From the NCBI RefSeq assembly GCF_050490315.1, contig NZ_JBNPEO010000001.1, positions 726,824-790,823 on the forward strand: a DNA stretch of 64,000 bases, in the 5' to 3' direction. A model generated the notes under the pieces. It did not search any database. It worked only from the letters and a program-made list of their open reading frames with translations, and had not been told where the DNA came from. Source of the DNA: JBNPEO01 sp050490315. GTDB taxonomy: Bacteria > Actinomycetota > Actinomycetes > Actinomycetales > Micrococcaceae. The translations under genes and the position numbers were made by a program. Shown here one piece after another: positions 1-9,291 of the stretch (positions are counted from its first letter, which is position 1; each line of letters begins with the position of its first letter).

Positions 1-876
1 ATCGGTCTCTCCATGCCCGTGTTTATTAAATGGGACGACGCCGAATATGGCCTTCGCGCCAAAGCTCACGGCTACCAGACCGTCAGTTTGCCCGGAGCAG
101 CAGTGTGGCACGTCTCGTGGGGTGACAAAGACGACCTAGTGGGCTGGCAGGCTTATTTCCACGCCCGTAACCGATTGATGGTTGCCCTGATGTACAGCCC
201 CTTCGCACGTGGTGGCAAAGCAGTCTTGGGCGCCTTGTTTGCTGACCTCAAGCACACTTTGTCCATGCAATATGCAACGGCTCAGGGGCGGGTATGGGCG
301 GTCAAAGATATCTTGGACGGGCCGCAAGAACTGCACGCTTCCCTCGCTTCGACGCTGCCGCGGATTCGCGAGATGCTCGCTACCCACAGCGACACTGTGT
401 ACCTGAGTGACCCAGAAGCTTTCCCCGAGGCGCAAAAAGAACTCAGCATTGGCGGAAGCTCTGCCGTTGCCGGGCGGCCCTCGCTGCGCAACATCATTCC
501 GTGGGGTCTGAAGACGCTGAAGCGACAGTTGCTCGCAGAGGTTTCCAGTGCAGACGCTGAGCGGCCACAAGCGCGGATTTCACACCAAGATAACAAATGG
601 TGGTCAGTGTCCCAGTTTGATTCAGCCGTAGTCAGCAACGCTGACGGCACGGGAGCCTCATGGTACAAACGAAATCCTGAGCTAGCTCGGACCCTCTTGA
701 AGGATTCAGCCAAAAACACTGCCCAATTGGTACGTCGTTGGGATGACCTGGCAGCTGAATACCGGGCCACCATGCCGACTCTGTGTACCCAAGAGGTGTG
801 GGCACACACCTTTGCCCAGCACACCATCTCAGATTCTCGAACGCCAGTTGCAGTAAGCACCGAGGGCGAAGAATGA
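1..876 (+). CDS. GlfT2-like galactofuranosyltransferase, C-terminal part
   Basis: The gene is cut by the left edge; the frame is already open at base 1. The visible part begins just before WDDAEYGLRA, then PGAAVWH and the stretch WQAYFHARNR, which are hallmarks of the GT2 galactofuranosyltransferase GlfT2 (acidic metal-binding/catalytic residues followed by a conserved His). GlfT2 polymerises galactofuranose from UDP-Galf at the inner membrane face. The rest is a helical C-terminal domain. The stop overlaps the next start (ATGA), so it is cotranscribed with an ABC glycan exporter, which fits synthesis then export of a galactan-like polymer. The family is recognised with good confidence; the exact polymer is inferred, since Micrococcaceae lack the mycobacterial arabinogalactan. 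Confidence 0.85.
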   Translation: MGLSMPVFIKWDDAEYGLRAKAHGYQTVSLPGAAVWHVSWGDKDDLVGWQAYFHARNRLMVALMYSPFARGGKAVLGALFADLKHTLSMQYATAQGRVWAVKDILDGPQELHASLASTLPRIREMLATHSDTVYLSDPEAFPEAQKELSIGGSSAVAGRPSLRNIIPWGLKTLKRQLLAEVSSADAERPQARISHQDNKWWSVSQFDSAVVSNADGTGASWYKRNPELARTLLKDSAKNTAQLVRRWDDLAAEYRATMPTLCTQEVWAHTFAQHTISDSRTPVAVSTEGEE

Positions 877-1742
877 CAGCAATTCAGGACGCGCCTCTGA
901 TCCGCCCTGGTATCGGGCACGGATTGCAGGATGTTTTCCGCCAGCGGTACCTCTTGAAACTCCTTGTTCGCAAAGAAATCAAGCTCCGCTACCGTGGCTC
1001 TGTTCTGGGCATCCTTTGGTCTTACGTTAAACCGGCAGTGCAGTTCATTGTGTTCTACATTGCCCTTGGGGTGTTTCTTGGCCTCAACCGCAATGTTGGA
1101 AATTATGCGGTTTATCTCTTTTCTGGCATTGTTCTGATCAACTTTTTTACCGAAGCGCTCAACAACGCAGCTAAATCCGTTGTCTATAACTCGGGTCTCA
1201 TCAAGAAGATCTTTATGCCGCGGGAGCTTTTCCCGGTGGCTTCGGTATTTGTCTCCGCAGCTCACTTCTTTCCGCAACTAGTTGTACTAGTGATTGGTTG
1301 TGTAGTCACCGGTTGGCGACCCACCCTGCTTGGGCTGCTGGCAGGAGTGGCAGGCTTCTTAGTCCTTGCCATGCTCTCGGTGGGCTTGGGATTATTTTTT
1401 AGCTCAGTTAATGTGTATTTCCGCGACTCAGAGAACTTCGTGGAACTGATGCTAATGATCGCCACATGGGCGTCGCCCGTAATGTACCAATGGACCATGG
1501 TCCACGAGAAGCTCGGCGATTTTTGGTTCGGTGTTTACCAATCGAACCCGGTGACTGTCGGCGTCGAACTTTTTCATTATGCCTTCTGGTCCACCACCTC
1601 CGGTGGTGACACAGCACTTGCTGCCCCGCCACAGCTATTTGAACTTTGGCTGCCGATTGCACTGATCGTTTCTGCCGCCGTTCTGGCCCTCGGTCAATTC
1701 ACCTTCCGCAAGTTGGAAGTCAAGTTTGCGCAGGAGTTGTAG
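873..1742 (+). CDS. ABC-2 type polysaccharide export permease (Wzm-like)
   Basis: The protein is 289 residues with about six hydrophobic segments, the size and layout of Wzm/RfbD/TagG permeases. An N-terminal amphipathic region (LVRKEIKLRYRGSVLG) precedes the first membrane segment, typical of the family. I chose the ATG at 873 because it overlaps the upstream stop (ATGA). The downstream ATPase starts on the last base of this gene's stop codon, so the pair is translationally coupled. Role: membrane channel that flips or exports a lipid-linked glycan, here probably the polymer made by the adjacent galactofuranosyltransferase. Confidence 0.9.
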   Translation: MTAIQDAPLIRPGIGHGLQDVFRQRYLLKLLVRKEIKLRYRGSVLGILWSYVKPAVQFIVFYIALGVFLGLNRNVGNYAVYLFSGIVLINFFTEALNNAAKSVVYNSGLIKKIFMPRELFPVASVFVSAAHFFPQLVVLVIGCVVTGWRPTLLGLLAGVAGFLVLAMLSVGLGLFFSSVNVYFRDSENFVELMLMIATWASPVMYQWTMVHEKLGDFWFGVYQSNPVTVGVELFHYAFWSTTSGGDTALAAPPQLFELWLPIALIVSAAVLALGQFTFRKLEVKFAQEL

Positions 1743-2491
1743 TGTCCGACGTAGCCCCGATTACCGTTGAAATCCAAGGCATCAGCAAACAGTTCGTTTT
1801 GCGGCATACCCGTTCCCTCAAGGAAGCTCTGATCTGGCTCCTCAAGGGACGCAAAGGCGATCTCAGCGTCAAGTTCCATGCCCTGGACAACGTCACGATG
1901 AACGTTCGGCAGGGAGAAACGGTGGCCCTCTTGGGCTTCAATGGATCCGGTAAATCGACGTTGCTCAAGCACATCTCAGGTGTAATGACACCGGACTCCG
2001 GAACTGTCCGAACGCGTGGACGAGTTGCCGGTCTTATTGAGGTTGGGGCCGGTTTCCATCCGGATCTCACTGGTAGGGACAACATTTATCTCAATGCCGC
2101 CATTCTTGGGGTTTCGGAAGCTCAGATCCAAGAACGATTCGACTCCATTGTTGAATTCGCCGAGATTGGTGAGTTCGTGGATACCGAGGTCCGGTTCTAC
2201 TCATCGGGAATGTACTTGCGTTTGGCGTTTGCCGTTGCAGTTCATTCTGATCCAGAAGTTTTTTTGGTCGACGAGATCCTTGCTGTGGGGGACGAGCCGT
2301 TCCAACGCAAGTGCTTGAACAAGATCCAAGAACTCGTAGACGCGGGTCAAACGCTGGTCGTCGTTAGTCATGACCTAGATCTTGTGCAACGAGTGTGTCA
2401 GCGTGGAGTTTTGCTTGAGCACGGCAAGGTTCTTATGGACGGACCTGTTGCAGAGGTCGTGCAGTTCCTCAGGTCAAGGGACAGCCACTAG
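1742..2491 (+). CDS. ABC transporter ATPase for polysaccharide export (Wzt-like)
   Basis: The protein is 249 residues from a GTG start that overlaps the permease stop by one base. It shows Walker A (GFNGSGKST), the Wzt-type signature YSSGMYLRLAFA, Walker B (VFLVDEIL) and an H-loop (VVSHDLD). It has no C-terminal carbohydrate-binding extension, so it resembles the short TagH/mycobacterial type rather than long Wzt proteins that read O-antigen ends. It powers the Wzm-like permease encoded just upstream. Confidence in family is high; the substrate is inferred from neighbours. Confidence 0.9.
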   Translation: MSDVAPITVEIQGISKQFVLRHTRSLKEALIWLLKGRKGDLSVKFHALDNVTMNVRQGETVALLGFNGSGKSTLLKHISGVMTPDSGTVRTRGRVAGLIEVGAGFHPDLTGRDNIYLNAAILGVSEAQIQERFDSIVEFAEIGEFVDTEVRFYSSGMYLRLAFAVAVHSDPEVFLVDEILAVGDEPFQRKCLNKIQELVDAGQTLVVVSHDLDLVQRVCQRGVLLEHGKVLMDGPVAEVVQFLRSRDSH

Positions 2492-2546
2492 GTCCTCCTT
2501 TACGCCGACTAACTGGCAACGATTCACGTACGACGGGATAGGTAGA

Positions 2547-4709
2547 TTGAGCGTTAACCAGGCCATTACACTGCCCACGCGGCGTGATGTTGTTGGGCCA
2601 AAGTCGAAGGTTCGCACAGACATTCAGGCTTTGCGTGCTCTAGCTGTTGGAGCAGTGGTGTTGAATCACCTGTGGCCGGATAGGCTGCCCGGTGGCTATG
2701 TTGGCGTTGACATCTTCTTTGTCATTTCTGGGTTCCTCATCACTCGGCACCTTGTTGGCGAGCTGACGAAACGAGGGCGGGTTCACTTCGCAGCGTTTTA
2801 TGCCCGTCGCATGCGGCGACTTTTGCCGGCTGCCCTGTTGGTGGGCGCTTTGGGGCTCGCTGGCACGTGGTTGTTTATGCCGTATTCACGGTGGGCTGAT
2901 GCTGCGGGGGAGGGCATCGCCGCTGCTTTTTATGGTGAAAACTGGCTGTTAGCTGCTAAATCTGTTGACTACTCGGCAAGCCAGGAAACAGCTACCGTAG
3001 TCCAGCACTACTGGTCCTTGTCCGTCGAAGAGCAGTTCTACGTGGTCTGGCCACTGTTGTTGGCTGGTGCGTTCGCGGCAGCGCTATGGCGGCGTAAGAA
3101 CCCTTTGCGATTCCTCACCATCGCTATGAGCGTCGTGTTCGCCGCGTCATTGATTTTCAGCATTATCTACACTGTGACTAACCCCAACGAGGCCTACTTC
3201 GTCACCACCACGAGGGCATGGGAATTTGCTGCTGGCGGTCTGATTGCTTTGGGCACCGTGGCATTTTTGGACACCAAAGCTTCCCAAAGGCGTTCGCCCT
3301 CGAAGCTTGTTCAAAACCGGATGCAGCTACTAGCCGGAATCGGACTAATTGCGGTTTTGGTCACCCTGTTTGTCTACAACCAAGAGACGACTTTCCCTGG
3401 CGCCATGGCACTGATCCCCGTGGTTGGTACCGGGCTGATCATTTGGACAGGCTCTGTACTGGGCTCCAGTGCGATCCCGTTTTCTGGATTCAGGCCCTTT
3501 CAGTTTGTCGGTGACGTTTCGTATTCGTTGTATTTGTGGCACTGGCCCCTCATTGTCTTGGCAGTTCCCTTCCTCGGCCGCGAATTGGGCAACGTGGACA
3601 AATGGATCATTGCCGCGATTTCCCTTGCGCTCGCGTTTTTGAGCAAGCGTTACATCGAGGATCCGGGACGAACCAAGCTCTATAAAGGCAGGCGCTCGGC
3701 GGTTAGTTTGCTGGCAGGATTTGGAGCCATGCTTTTGGTGACGGCGCTGGCATTAGGCATGGTTCTGTCCGCTGGCAGGGTGGAGAGTGCTGAGGCCCAG
3801 AAGCTCGCCAACTTGGCGCAGCAGCCTTGCTACGGTGCTTCCAGTTTGCTGCCCAACGCAAACTGCCCGGACAAATACGGTTCACCGGATGTGTTGAATA
3901 TTGGCAAGGCCCAGTCCCCGTACTTTGCTGTGAGTGGCTGTCGTTCGGCAACCGATCAAATCGTTGTCCAGGATGTTTCGTTCTTGCAGGATTGTGACTA
4001 TTCGGGTGGGGATAAGAATGCCAAGACCGTTTGGTACGTTGGCGATTCTCACGCTGAACATTGGAAGGTCGCTTTCTTCGATCTTGCACGAAAGCAAAAG
4101 TGGCACGTCCGGTTATCTCTGGCTGGGGGATGTTCGTTGGCAGACGTCAAGCGAATCGCATTTATGGACGCTCCGCGGCTAGATTCAGCCAGTCAAGAAC
4201 GGTGTTTGCAATGGAGTCAACAGGTTTCTGACAAGATCCTCAAGCAAAAACCAGACTATGTTGTCACCTCGACCTTCTCTGTTAAAGAAACCATCGACGA
4301 CGGCACCGGTCGCGATCAGCTGGCACAGTATAAAGACACAGTCGAACGCCGGCAGGCGAAATGGGCCCAGAACGGAACTCGAGTGATCGTGATCCGGGAT
4401 CCACCACTGACCCTCGGTAAGAGCACACCAGGCTGTGTGATTCAGAAGAAGGGTGATTCTCTAGCCTGTGCCACTGATCGTTCCAAAGCTCTCGTAGCTG
4501 ATCCCACGGCCAAAGCTGCACTTGATCTTGGCTCGGGTAACCTCAAGGTGATGGACTTGTCAGATCAATTCTGTGATGCGAAGCAGTGTCACGCCGTGAT
4601 CGGCGGAATCTTCGTTTACTTCGACAACAACCACTTGTCGAAGAACTACGTTGAGAGCCTCGAGCCGATCTTTGACGAGCGCCTGTTGGGCCTCATGAAT
4701 TCGAAGTAG
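2547..4709 (+). CDS. Acyltransferase 3 family protein with SGNH domain (OafA-like)
   Basis: About 720 residues from a TTG at 2547, which has GGGATAGG a few bases upstream; an open frame extends further 5' but overlaps the ATPase gene. The N-terminal half is an acyltransferase-3 membrane domain (RTDIQALRALAVGAVVLNH, GVDIFFVISGFLI, YARRMRRLLPA, about ten membrane segments). The C-terminal third is extracytoplasmic and SGNH-like (VWYVGDSHAEHW with the nucleophilic Ser, and DNNHLSKNYVE near the end). OafA/YrhL proteins O-acetylate surface glycans, so this probably decorates the exported polymer. The start codon is the least certain part. Confidence 0.85.
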   Translation: MSVNQAITLPTRRDVVGPKSKVRTDIQALRALAVGAVVLNHLWPDRLPGGYVGVDIFFVISGFLITRHLVGELTKRGRVHFAAFYARRMRRLLPAALLVGALGLAGTWLFMPYSRWADAAGEGIAAAFYGENWLLAAKSVDYSASQETATVVQHYWSLSVEEQFYVVWPLLLAGAFAAALWRRKNPLRFLTIAMSVVFAASLIFSIIYTVTNPNEAYFVTTTRAWEFAAGGLIALGTVAFLDTKASQRRSPSKLVQNRMQLLAGIGLIAVLVTLFVYNQETTFPGAMALIPVVGTGLIIWTGSVLGSSAIPFSGFRPFQFVGDVSYSLYLWHWPLIVLAVPFLGRELGNVDKWIIAAISLALAFLSKRYIEDPGRTKLYKGRRSAVSLLAGFGAMLLVTALALGMVLSAGRVESAEAQKLANLAQQPCYGASSLLPNANCPDKYGSPDVLNIGKAQSPYFAVSGCRSATDQIVVQDVSFLQDCDYSGGDKNAKTVWYVGDSHAEHWKVAFFDLARKQKWHVRLSLAGGCSLADVKRIAFMDAPRLDSASQERCLQWSQQVSDKILKQKPDYVVTSTFSVKETIDDGTGRDQLAQYKDTVERRQAKWAQNGTRVIVIRDPPLTLGKSTPGCVIQKKGDSLACATDRSKALVADPTAKAALDLGSGNLKVMDLSDQFCDAKQCHAVIGGIFVYFDNNHLSKNYVESLEPIFDERLLGLMNSK

Positions 4710-4720
4710 GCCCAGATCAA

Positions 4721-5812
4721 ATGCAGAAAGCTCAAACTAGAAGTGAACGGACAATATTAATGAAGTCGCAGGGTTCGGACAGTACTCTCAGCCGACGACG
4801 GTTACTCGCCTTGGGGGGTGTGTTGCCTCTCGCGGGGTTACTCGCATCGTGTTCCACGCCCACGGCCGTCCAGCAACCTCTTGAGCAATCAAACGACGGG
4901 TTTCCAAAAACGTTTGAGCACCGCTTCGGCACCACTACCTTGAATTCTGTCCCTCTGAGGCTCGTGGCTCTGGGAGCCGTCGAAGCGGAAACACTTGTGG
5001 CGCTGGGGATCGCACCCGTGTCCCGGCCGGGCAGCGATTCGTCACCCTGGTATCGCTCGGCCGTGCGTTCCATCGTTACGAGCGAAGAGTTGCAAAACTA
5101 TGACGATGCAAAGTCGCTTTCCTCCTCTCTCTTCAGCGACATCAAACCCGATGCGTTCATTTCAGTTGGTCCTCGCCTCGGCAAAGCAGAATACGAGTCG
5201 CTCAGCAAGCTAGCCCCTGTTTTGCTTGCTCCGGAAAATGTGAGTCCCCAAAGTTGGGAGGACATTGCCAGCTTCGTCGCTTCCGCCGTTGGAATGACAA
5301 AGCCCATGGAATCACTTGTCGCTGACGCTAAGACAGCTATCGCAGAGATCGTGGAGGACTACCCTGACCTTCAGGGAGCGTCAACACTTATGGTCAGCGC
5401 GTCGTCTGTTTCTGGCTCTGATTACGTTTTGTCCGGAACCCACTCTTCGCCGATGGCCTTTTTGAAAGGGATCGGTATGAAGGAAGCACCCGCTGTGGCC
5501 ACGCTCGCCGCCAAGCTCACCGCCGCTAATGCGCGTTTCCCCTATGATTCCTTGTACCTACCGCGGACCCAATCGGGGCGGCTCAGTGCGGACGTCCTGA
5601 TCGTGTCTGTGCCTGCCGTTGATTACACAAGCTACAAAGCAAACGAAAAGCTAGGTGAGGGTTTCCCAGCGTTCGGAGACGGCACCTTGTATGTGACTAA
5701 CGCTGCCGAGGCACTATCGCTTCAGCGGCAGTCGATTCTTGGTGCGCAGTGGTGCGCTAGGAACGTGTTGCCTGAATTGGCAAAGTCCGTATATCTCAAT
5801 CGTCAGAAGTAG
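4721..5812 (+). CDS. Tat-exported lipoprotein, iron-siderophore type ABC substrate-binding protein
   Basis: The protein is 363 residues. The N-terminus holds a twin-arginine-like motif (SRRRLLALGG) and a lipobox ending LLASC, so it should be exported folded and lipid-anchored. The mature part follows the TroA/FecB fold pattern: two lobes, with LVALGAVEAETLVALGI and PDAFISVGPRLGKAEYESLSKLAP-type segments (shown here only as landmarks near residues 85 and 145). A second ATG at 4760 is an equally plausible start. No permease or ATPase partner lies beside it, so its transporter must be encoded elsewhere or it works as an orphan binder. It ends just before a strong bidirectional terminator. Confidence 0.8.
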   Translation: MQKAQTRSERTILMKSQGSDSTLSRRRLLALGGVLPLAGLLASCSTPTAVQQPLEQSNDGFPKTFEHRFGTTTLNSVPLRLVALGAVEAETLVALGIAPVSRPGSDSSPWYRSAVRSIVTSEELQNYDDAKSLSSSLFSDIKPDAFISVGPRLGKAEYESLSKLAPVLLAPENVSPQSWEDIASFVASAVGMTKPMESLVADAKTAIAEIVEDYPDLQGASTLMVSASSVSGSDYVLSGTHSSPMAFLKGIGMKEAPAVATLAAKLTAANARFPYDSLYLPRTQSGRLSADVLIVSVPAVDYTSYKANEKLGEGFPAFGDGTLYVTNAAEALSLQRQSILGAQWCARNVLPELAKSVYLNRQK

Positions 5813-5827
5813 CAGACCGTCTGTATT

Positions 5828-5877
5828 AAAAAGGTGCGTTTTGCGCCCCGGGCGGGGGCGCAAAACGCACCTTTTTT
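5828..5877. terminator. Bidirectional intrinsic terminator
   Basis: A 20-bp inverted repeat beginning AAAAAGGTGCG at 5828 pairs with the arm ending CGCACCTTTTTT at 5877, around a short GC-rich loop. A-run and T-run flank it on both sides, so it can stop transcription from both converging genes (lipoprotein on plus, DUF6541 gene on minus). Confidence 0.93.
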
Positions 5878-5895
5878 ATTGGCTGCACTTAGATG

Positions 5896-7938
5896 CTAGC
5901 CGCAAGCCGTTACTTTAAAGAGCCTTGCTTTGCCAACGGCTTTGATGAGCTTCATGCCAGGAGCCGAGTCACTGGCAAGGTCGCGTGTTCCTTCAAGCGG
6001 TTCGCCACGCGGTGCCATTTCAGAGTCTGCGAAATCGAGAGCCCAGTAGGCGCGCTTTTCTTTGATGACTGGGCAAACATCCGGGTTATATGCTGCTTCC
6101 GCCCAGTGATCCATCAACAGTCTCTCGCTGTCGCTTCGTGCTCCCACGATGTGCGGCGCTATGACCTTCCGCCCAGAGAACGCGTACGCCATAGACGCGC
6201 CCGTGCGTGGGTTGCCCACAATAACGTCGCCCTCGGGTACTAGCGTACCCAACTGATTCATGAGGGTGAGCTCGTCCGTCGTCACCAAAGAGGAATCCGC
6301 ACGAGTCTCAAAAGTCGTGTGAAGCTTCTCCTGAACCTTCGCGAGCGTTCCACCCTGAGCGGCTACGCCAAGTACAGCGAAGGCCACTATGGCCCCAACG
6401 CCGAGCGCCGGGCTACCTGTTCGGATTTTCGATAAGCGGGCTAAGGGGCTTTCCTTCGATTTTGCGCGATCGGCAATCCAAGTCATGCCGTTGTCCCAGA
6501 CAGGACTCAACTTGCGAATAGTCCATTCAATGCCCAAAGCCACAATGGGGAGGGTAATCAGAGGCAACATGGCAGCGAAACGGTTGGAGTCTGAATACCA
6601 CACCCCAGTCATAAAGAAACGGAACGAGCCGAAGGGCCATGCGGAGACCACCAAGTACAAAACAGCCCCAATGGTAAACATCAATAAGGTCCACCAGTGA
6701 CGTCTGAAATTACGAGCCACCGCGTAGAGCCCCACTACGGTGAAAAATGAAATTATCCAGGCGACGGTGGTGCCCATCGGTGCGCTGGTAAGAACCTCGC
6801 CGAGTGCTTGGGCGTTGTTTTGGAAGGGCGGCCACGTCGCGGCACTCGCTGGTGGCCGGGCCTTGATCCAGATGATCAAAGTAACTAGGTAGTACAGAAT
6901 GGCCGCGGCTAGCCAAAAGACGAATGCCCTACGAGTAATTTGGCCGCGCTTGAAATGGACTACAGCGCGTAGCAGCACGGCCAACACTGCGGGGGACGCG
7001 AAGGCCAGAAGAGCCACTAGGGCGCTAGGGTGGGTCAATGCCAGCCCTGGGACAATGGCAACCAACAAAATCAATGCATGAGCGTTGATGCGCAATTGGC
7101 CTGACCGTACACCAAGAGCCTCGATTGCCAGCCCCAAAGCGACGGGAAGCATTGTCAGGGCGGCATGGTTGGGATACAGGATGCCGAACGCCACCATCAG
7201 GTATGGGAAGCTACTAAACCCTGCCGATAGAACACCCGCACCCAGAAGGGTAGCGGGGCGCGAACCAACAATCCGGCTTACTAAGAAAATTGCGCCCATC
7301 GGCCAGACTAAAGCAGCGTATAGGATCGTTCCCCAATTCACTGCGATGGTGATTGACTGCGCACCGGACATCAATACCAAAGCAAGCATCGCATGCATAC
7401 CCGCTGGATATAGGCCCTGAGAAGCATCAGTCAGATTGCCCAAAGTAAGAGTGTTGGCGGATTGCGTATCGGCGATGTAACGGACAGCATTCAGGTGGTA
7501 GACATTGTCATAAGTTTCGGAGAATGCCTCCGGAGATCCGAAGCCTGACATGTACCGGGCAGCAATAATGATCGCCGGTATGGCCACGGCAAGAGGGATC
7601 ATCAGCTGGTTGATCCTGTGCCCGGTGAAGTAGTCACGGGCCGGCGGGGCCAGCTTCAGCGCTGAATAATGCAAGGTGTACTTGTCGACTAGGCGCCTAA
7701 TCACAAGTACCAAAACTAGTAAAAGAACTGTCAGGGCAACGATGGTCACCGGGTTAAACGGTATATGCGTGTAGCCAAAGACTATGCCCGCACAGGCGGC
7801 CACTGTGGCAGTGACTGGAACGGCTAGTACAGCCAAGCTCGGTCCTCTGACGCCTGCCGCCCACAACAGGGCGAGGCCCGGCGCGAAAAAGACGACGACG
7901 GCAAGGCCGAGCGTGGGTAGGGTTTCCCACCAGGACAT
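5896..7938 (-). CDS. DUF6541 family polytopic membrane protein
   Basis: The protein is 680 residues with roughly 12-14 hydrophobic segments from residue 5 through about 520, then a soluble C-terminal domain of about 130 residues. The pattern (large loop rich in Tyr/Asn after the fourth segment, extracytoplasmic C-domain) matches DUF6541 proteins of actinobacteria, which resemble GT-C lipid-linked sugar transferases; function is unproven. A good RBS (AGGAGTT) lies before the ATG at 7938. It is divergent from a DPM1-like glycosyltransferase plus DUF2304 gene, so a shared role in making or using a polyprenyl-phosphate sugar is a fair inference. Confidence 0.75.
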   Translation of the reverse strand: MSWWETLPTLGLAVVVFFAPGLALLWAAGVRGPSLAVLAVPVTATVAACAGIVFGYTHIPFNPVTIVALTVLLLVLVLVIRRLVDKYTLHYSALKLAPPARDYFTGHRINQLMIPLAVAIPAIIIAARYMSGFGSPEAFSETYDNVYHLNAVRYIADTQSANTLTLGNLTDASQGLYPAGMHAMLALVLMSGAQSITIAVNWGTILYAALVWPMGAIFLVSRIVGSRPATLLGAGVLSAGFSSFPYLMVAFGILYPNHAALTMLPVALGLAIEALGVRSGQLRINAHALILLVAIVPGLALTHPSALVALLAFASPAVLAVLLRAVVHFKRGQITRRAFVFWLAAAILYYLVTLIIWIKARPPASAATWPPFQNNAQALGEVLTSAPMGTTVAWIISFFTVVGLYAVARNFRRHWWTLLMFTIGAVLYLVVSAWPFGSFRFFMTGVWYSDSNRFAAMLPLITLPIVALGIEWTIRKLSPVWDNGMTWIADRAKSKESPLARLSKIRTGSPALGVGAIVAFAVLGVAAQGGTLAKVQEKLHTTFETRADSSLVTTDELTLMNQLGTLVPEGDVIVGNPRTGASMAYAFSGRKVIAPHIVGARSDSERLLMDHWAEAAYNPDVCPVIKEKRAYWALDFADSEMAPRGEPLEGTRDLASDSAPGMKLIKAVGKARLFKVTACG

Positions 7939-8200
7939 TGATCAACTCCTAAACGTCAAGGAAAGACTACTAGGCTTGGCTGGATACGTGGCGCCGAGCC
8001 AAAGCAACTCGCCGTCTGACGCAGCCGCACGTTGCGTAATCTGCTCCTCGGCGGCGTGTTCAAACGCTGCATTGGGTCTTGATTCTCTGGTTCACAATCT
8101 TGTTCTTCTCCGATCGCCGTAGAGCCATGTGCCTCGGCTAACTGCAAGACGCGTCGTGCTAACCCGCTGATTACGGGAGCTGTATGGAATACTCATAAGA
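7939..8200. other. Divergent intergenic region
   Basis: This 262-bp spacer separates divergent genes and must carry both promoters. Apart from the RBS next to 7938 I see no convincing promoter hexamers, terminator or RNA gene. Confidence 0.4.
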
Positions 8201-8866
8201 GTGAATCGAGCATGGATTGTGATCCCGATGTATAACGAGGCGACTGTCGTCGGCGACGTCATTAGTCGCGTCAAGACGGTGTTCCCCAATGTTGTGTGCA
8301 TCGACGACGGCAGCACGGATGGATCGCCGGAGGTCGCTGAAAGCGCCGGCGCCGTCGTCGTCCAGCACCCAATTAACCTCGGTCAGGGAGCGGCATTGCA
8401 GACCGGAATTTCGTATGCGCTCGAAGATCCAAACATGACCTCGATCGTGACTTTCGACGCCGATGGGCAACACCGCATCGAGGATGCACAGGCCATGGTG
8501 GAACGAATCGATTCGGGGGAGGCGGACATCGTCCTCGGCTCCCGCTTTTTGGATTCGCGTACCAAAATCGGCCCTATGAAGCGCGCTGTGCTCAAAACCG
8601 CTGCCCTGCAGAGCCGCCTAGCTACGGGAATGAATCTCACGGACGCTCACAACGGTCTCCGGGTTTTCAACCGGGATGTTGCCAGCCGTATTCACCTGAC
8701 GCAAAACCGGATGGCCCATGCCTCTGAGCTCGTCAACCAGATCGCTGAAATGAAGCCTCGCTGGGTTGAGCATCCGGTCGAGATTATCTACACAGACTAT
8801 TCCAAGGCGAAGGGTCAGTCCCTACTAAACTCCGTCAATATTCTGGCCGAACTGTTCTTGAGGTAA
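8201..8866 (+). CDS. GT2 glycosyltransferase, dolichyl/polyprenyl-phosphate sugar synthase type
   Basis: The protein is 221 residues from a GTG start. It shows the GT-A N-terminus of DPM1-like enzymes: VIPMYNEATVV, CIDDGSTDGSPEVAE, a NLGQGAALQTG loop, and the DADGQH metal-binding motif near residue 87. These enzymes transfer a hexose from a nucleotide sugar to polyprenyl phosphate on the cytoplasmic face. No membrane segments are present, but the next gene encodes DUF2304, a small membrane protein commonly paired with such enzymes. The start has only a weak RBS. Confidence 0.85.
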   Translation: MNRAWIVIPMYNEATVVGDVISRVKTVFPNVVCIDDGSTDGSPEVAESAGAVVVQHPINLGQGAALQTGISYALEDPNMTSIVTFDADGQHRIEDAQAMVERIDSGEADIVLGSRFLDSRTKIGPMKRAVLKTAALQSRLATGMNLTDAHNGLRVFNRDVASRIHLTQNRMAHASELVNQIAEMKPRWVEHPVEIIYTDYSKAKGQSLLNSVNILAELFLR

Positions 8867-8868
8867 CC

Positions 8869-9222
8869 ATGCAATTCATTGTTCAGCTCGTCCTGGTTCT
8901 TGGCGTTATCTTATTTTCCTTTGTCCTGATGCGTGGTTCGGCCAACGCTCGGCACACTGCCATTCGCCGCATGATGACTATTCTGTTCGCCGTCACAGCA
9001 GTTATGTCCATTCTCTTTCCGCGACTTATTCAGAGTGTCGCGAGCTTCGTGGGAATCGGACGCGGAACTGACTTAGTCCTCTACGCGTTTATTGTGTCGT
9101 TCCTCATCTTTATGGCATCGACCTACCAGCGGTTCCGTGGCCAGGAAGTGGCACTGACCAAACTGTCTCGGAGGATTGCACTCAAAGAGGCGCGCAAGCC
9201 GTGGCTCGAGGACGAATCGTAG
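8869..9222 (+). CDS. DUF2304 small membrane protein
   Basis: The protein is 117 residues with three hydrophobic segments (about residues 4-20, 35-58, 68-84) and a basic C-terminal tail (RRIALKEARKPW). It starts two bases after the stop of the DPM1-like enzyme. DUF2304 proteins regularly follow polyprenyl-phosphate sugar synthases and are thought to anchor or flip the product; that role is inference. Confidence 0.85.
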   Translation: MQFIVQLVLVLGVILFSFVLMRGSANARHTAIRRMMTILFAVTAVMSILFPRLIQSVASFVGIGRGTDLVLYAFIVSFLIFMASTYQRFRGQEVALTKLSRRIALKEARKPWLEDES

Positions 9223-9291
9223 GATATTGACCAAACTCGTGACGCTGACACCAGCTCAACACTGCTCTCCACCGATGGAAATGAGGACCGC

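Noticed and set aside
282..1277. 331-codon open frame on the minus strand over the GlfT2-like and permease genes
   Set aside because: No family motifs, and both plus-strand genes beneath it are clearly real and coupled; it is an antisense by-product of codon bias.
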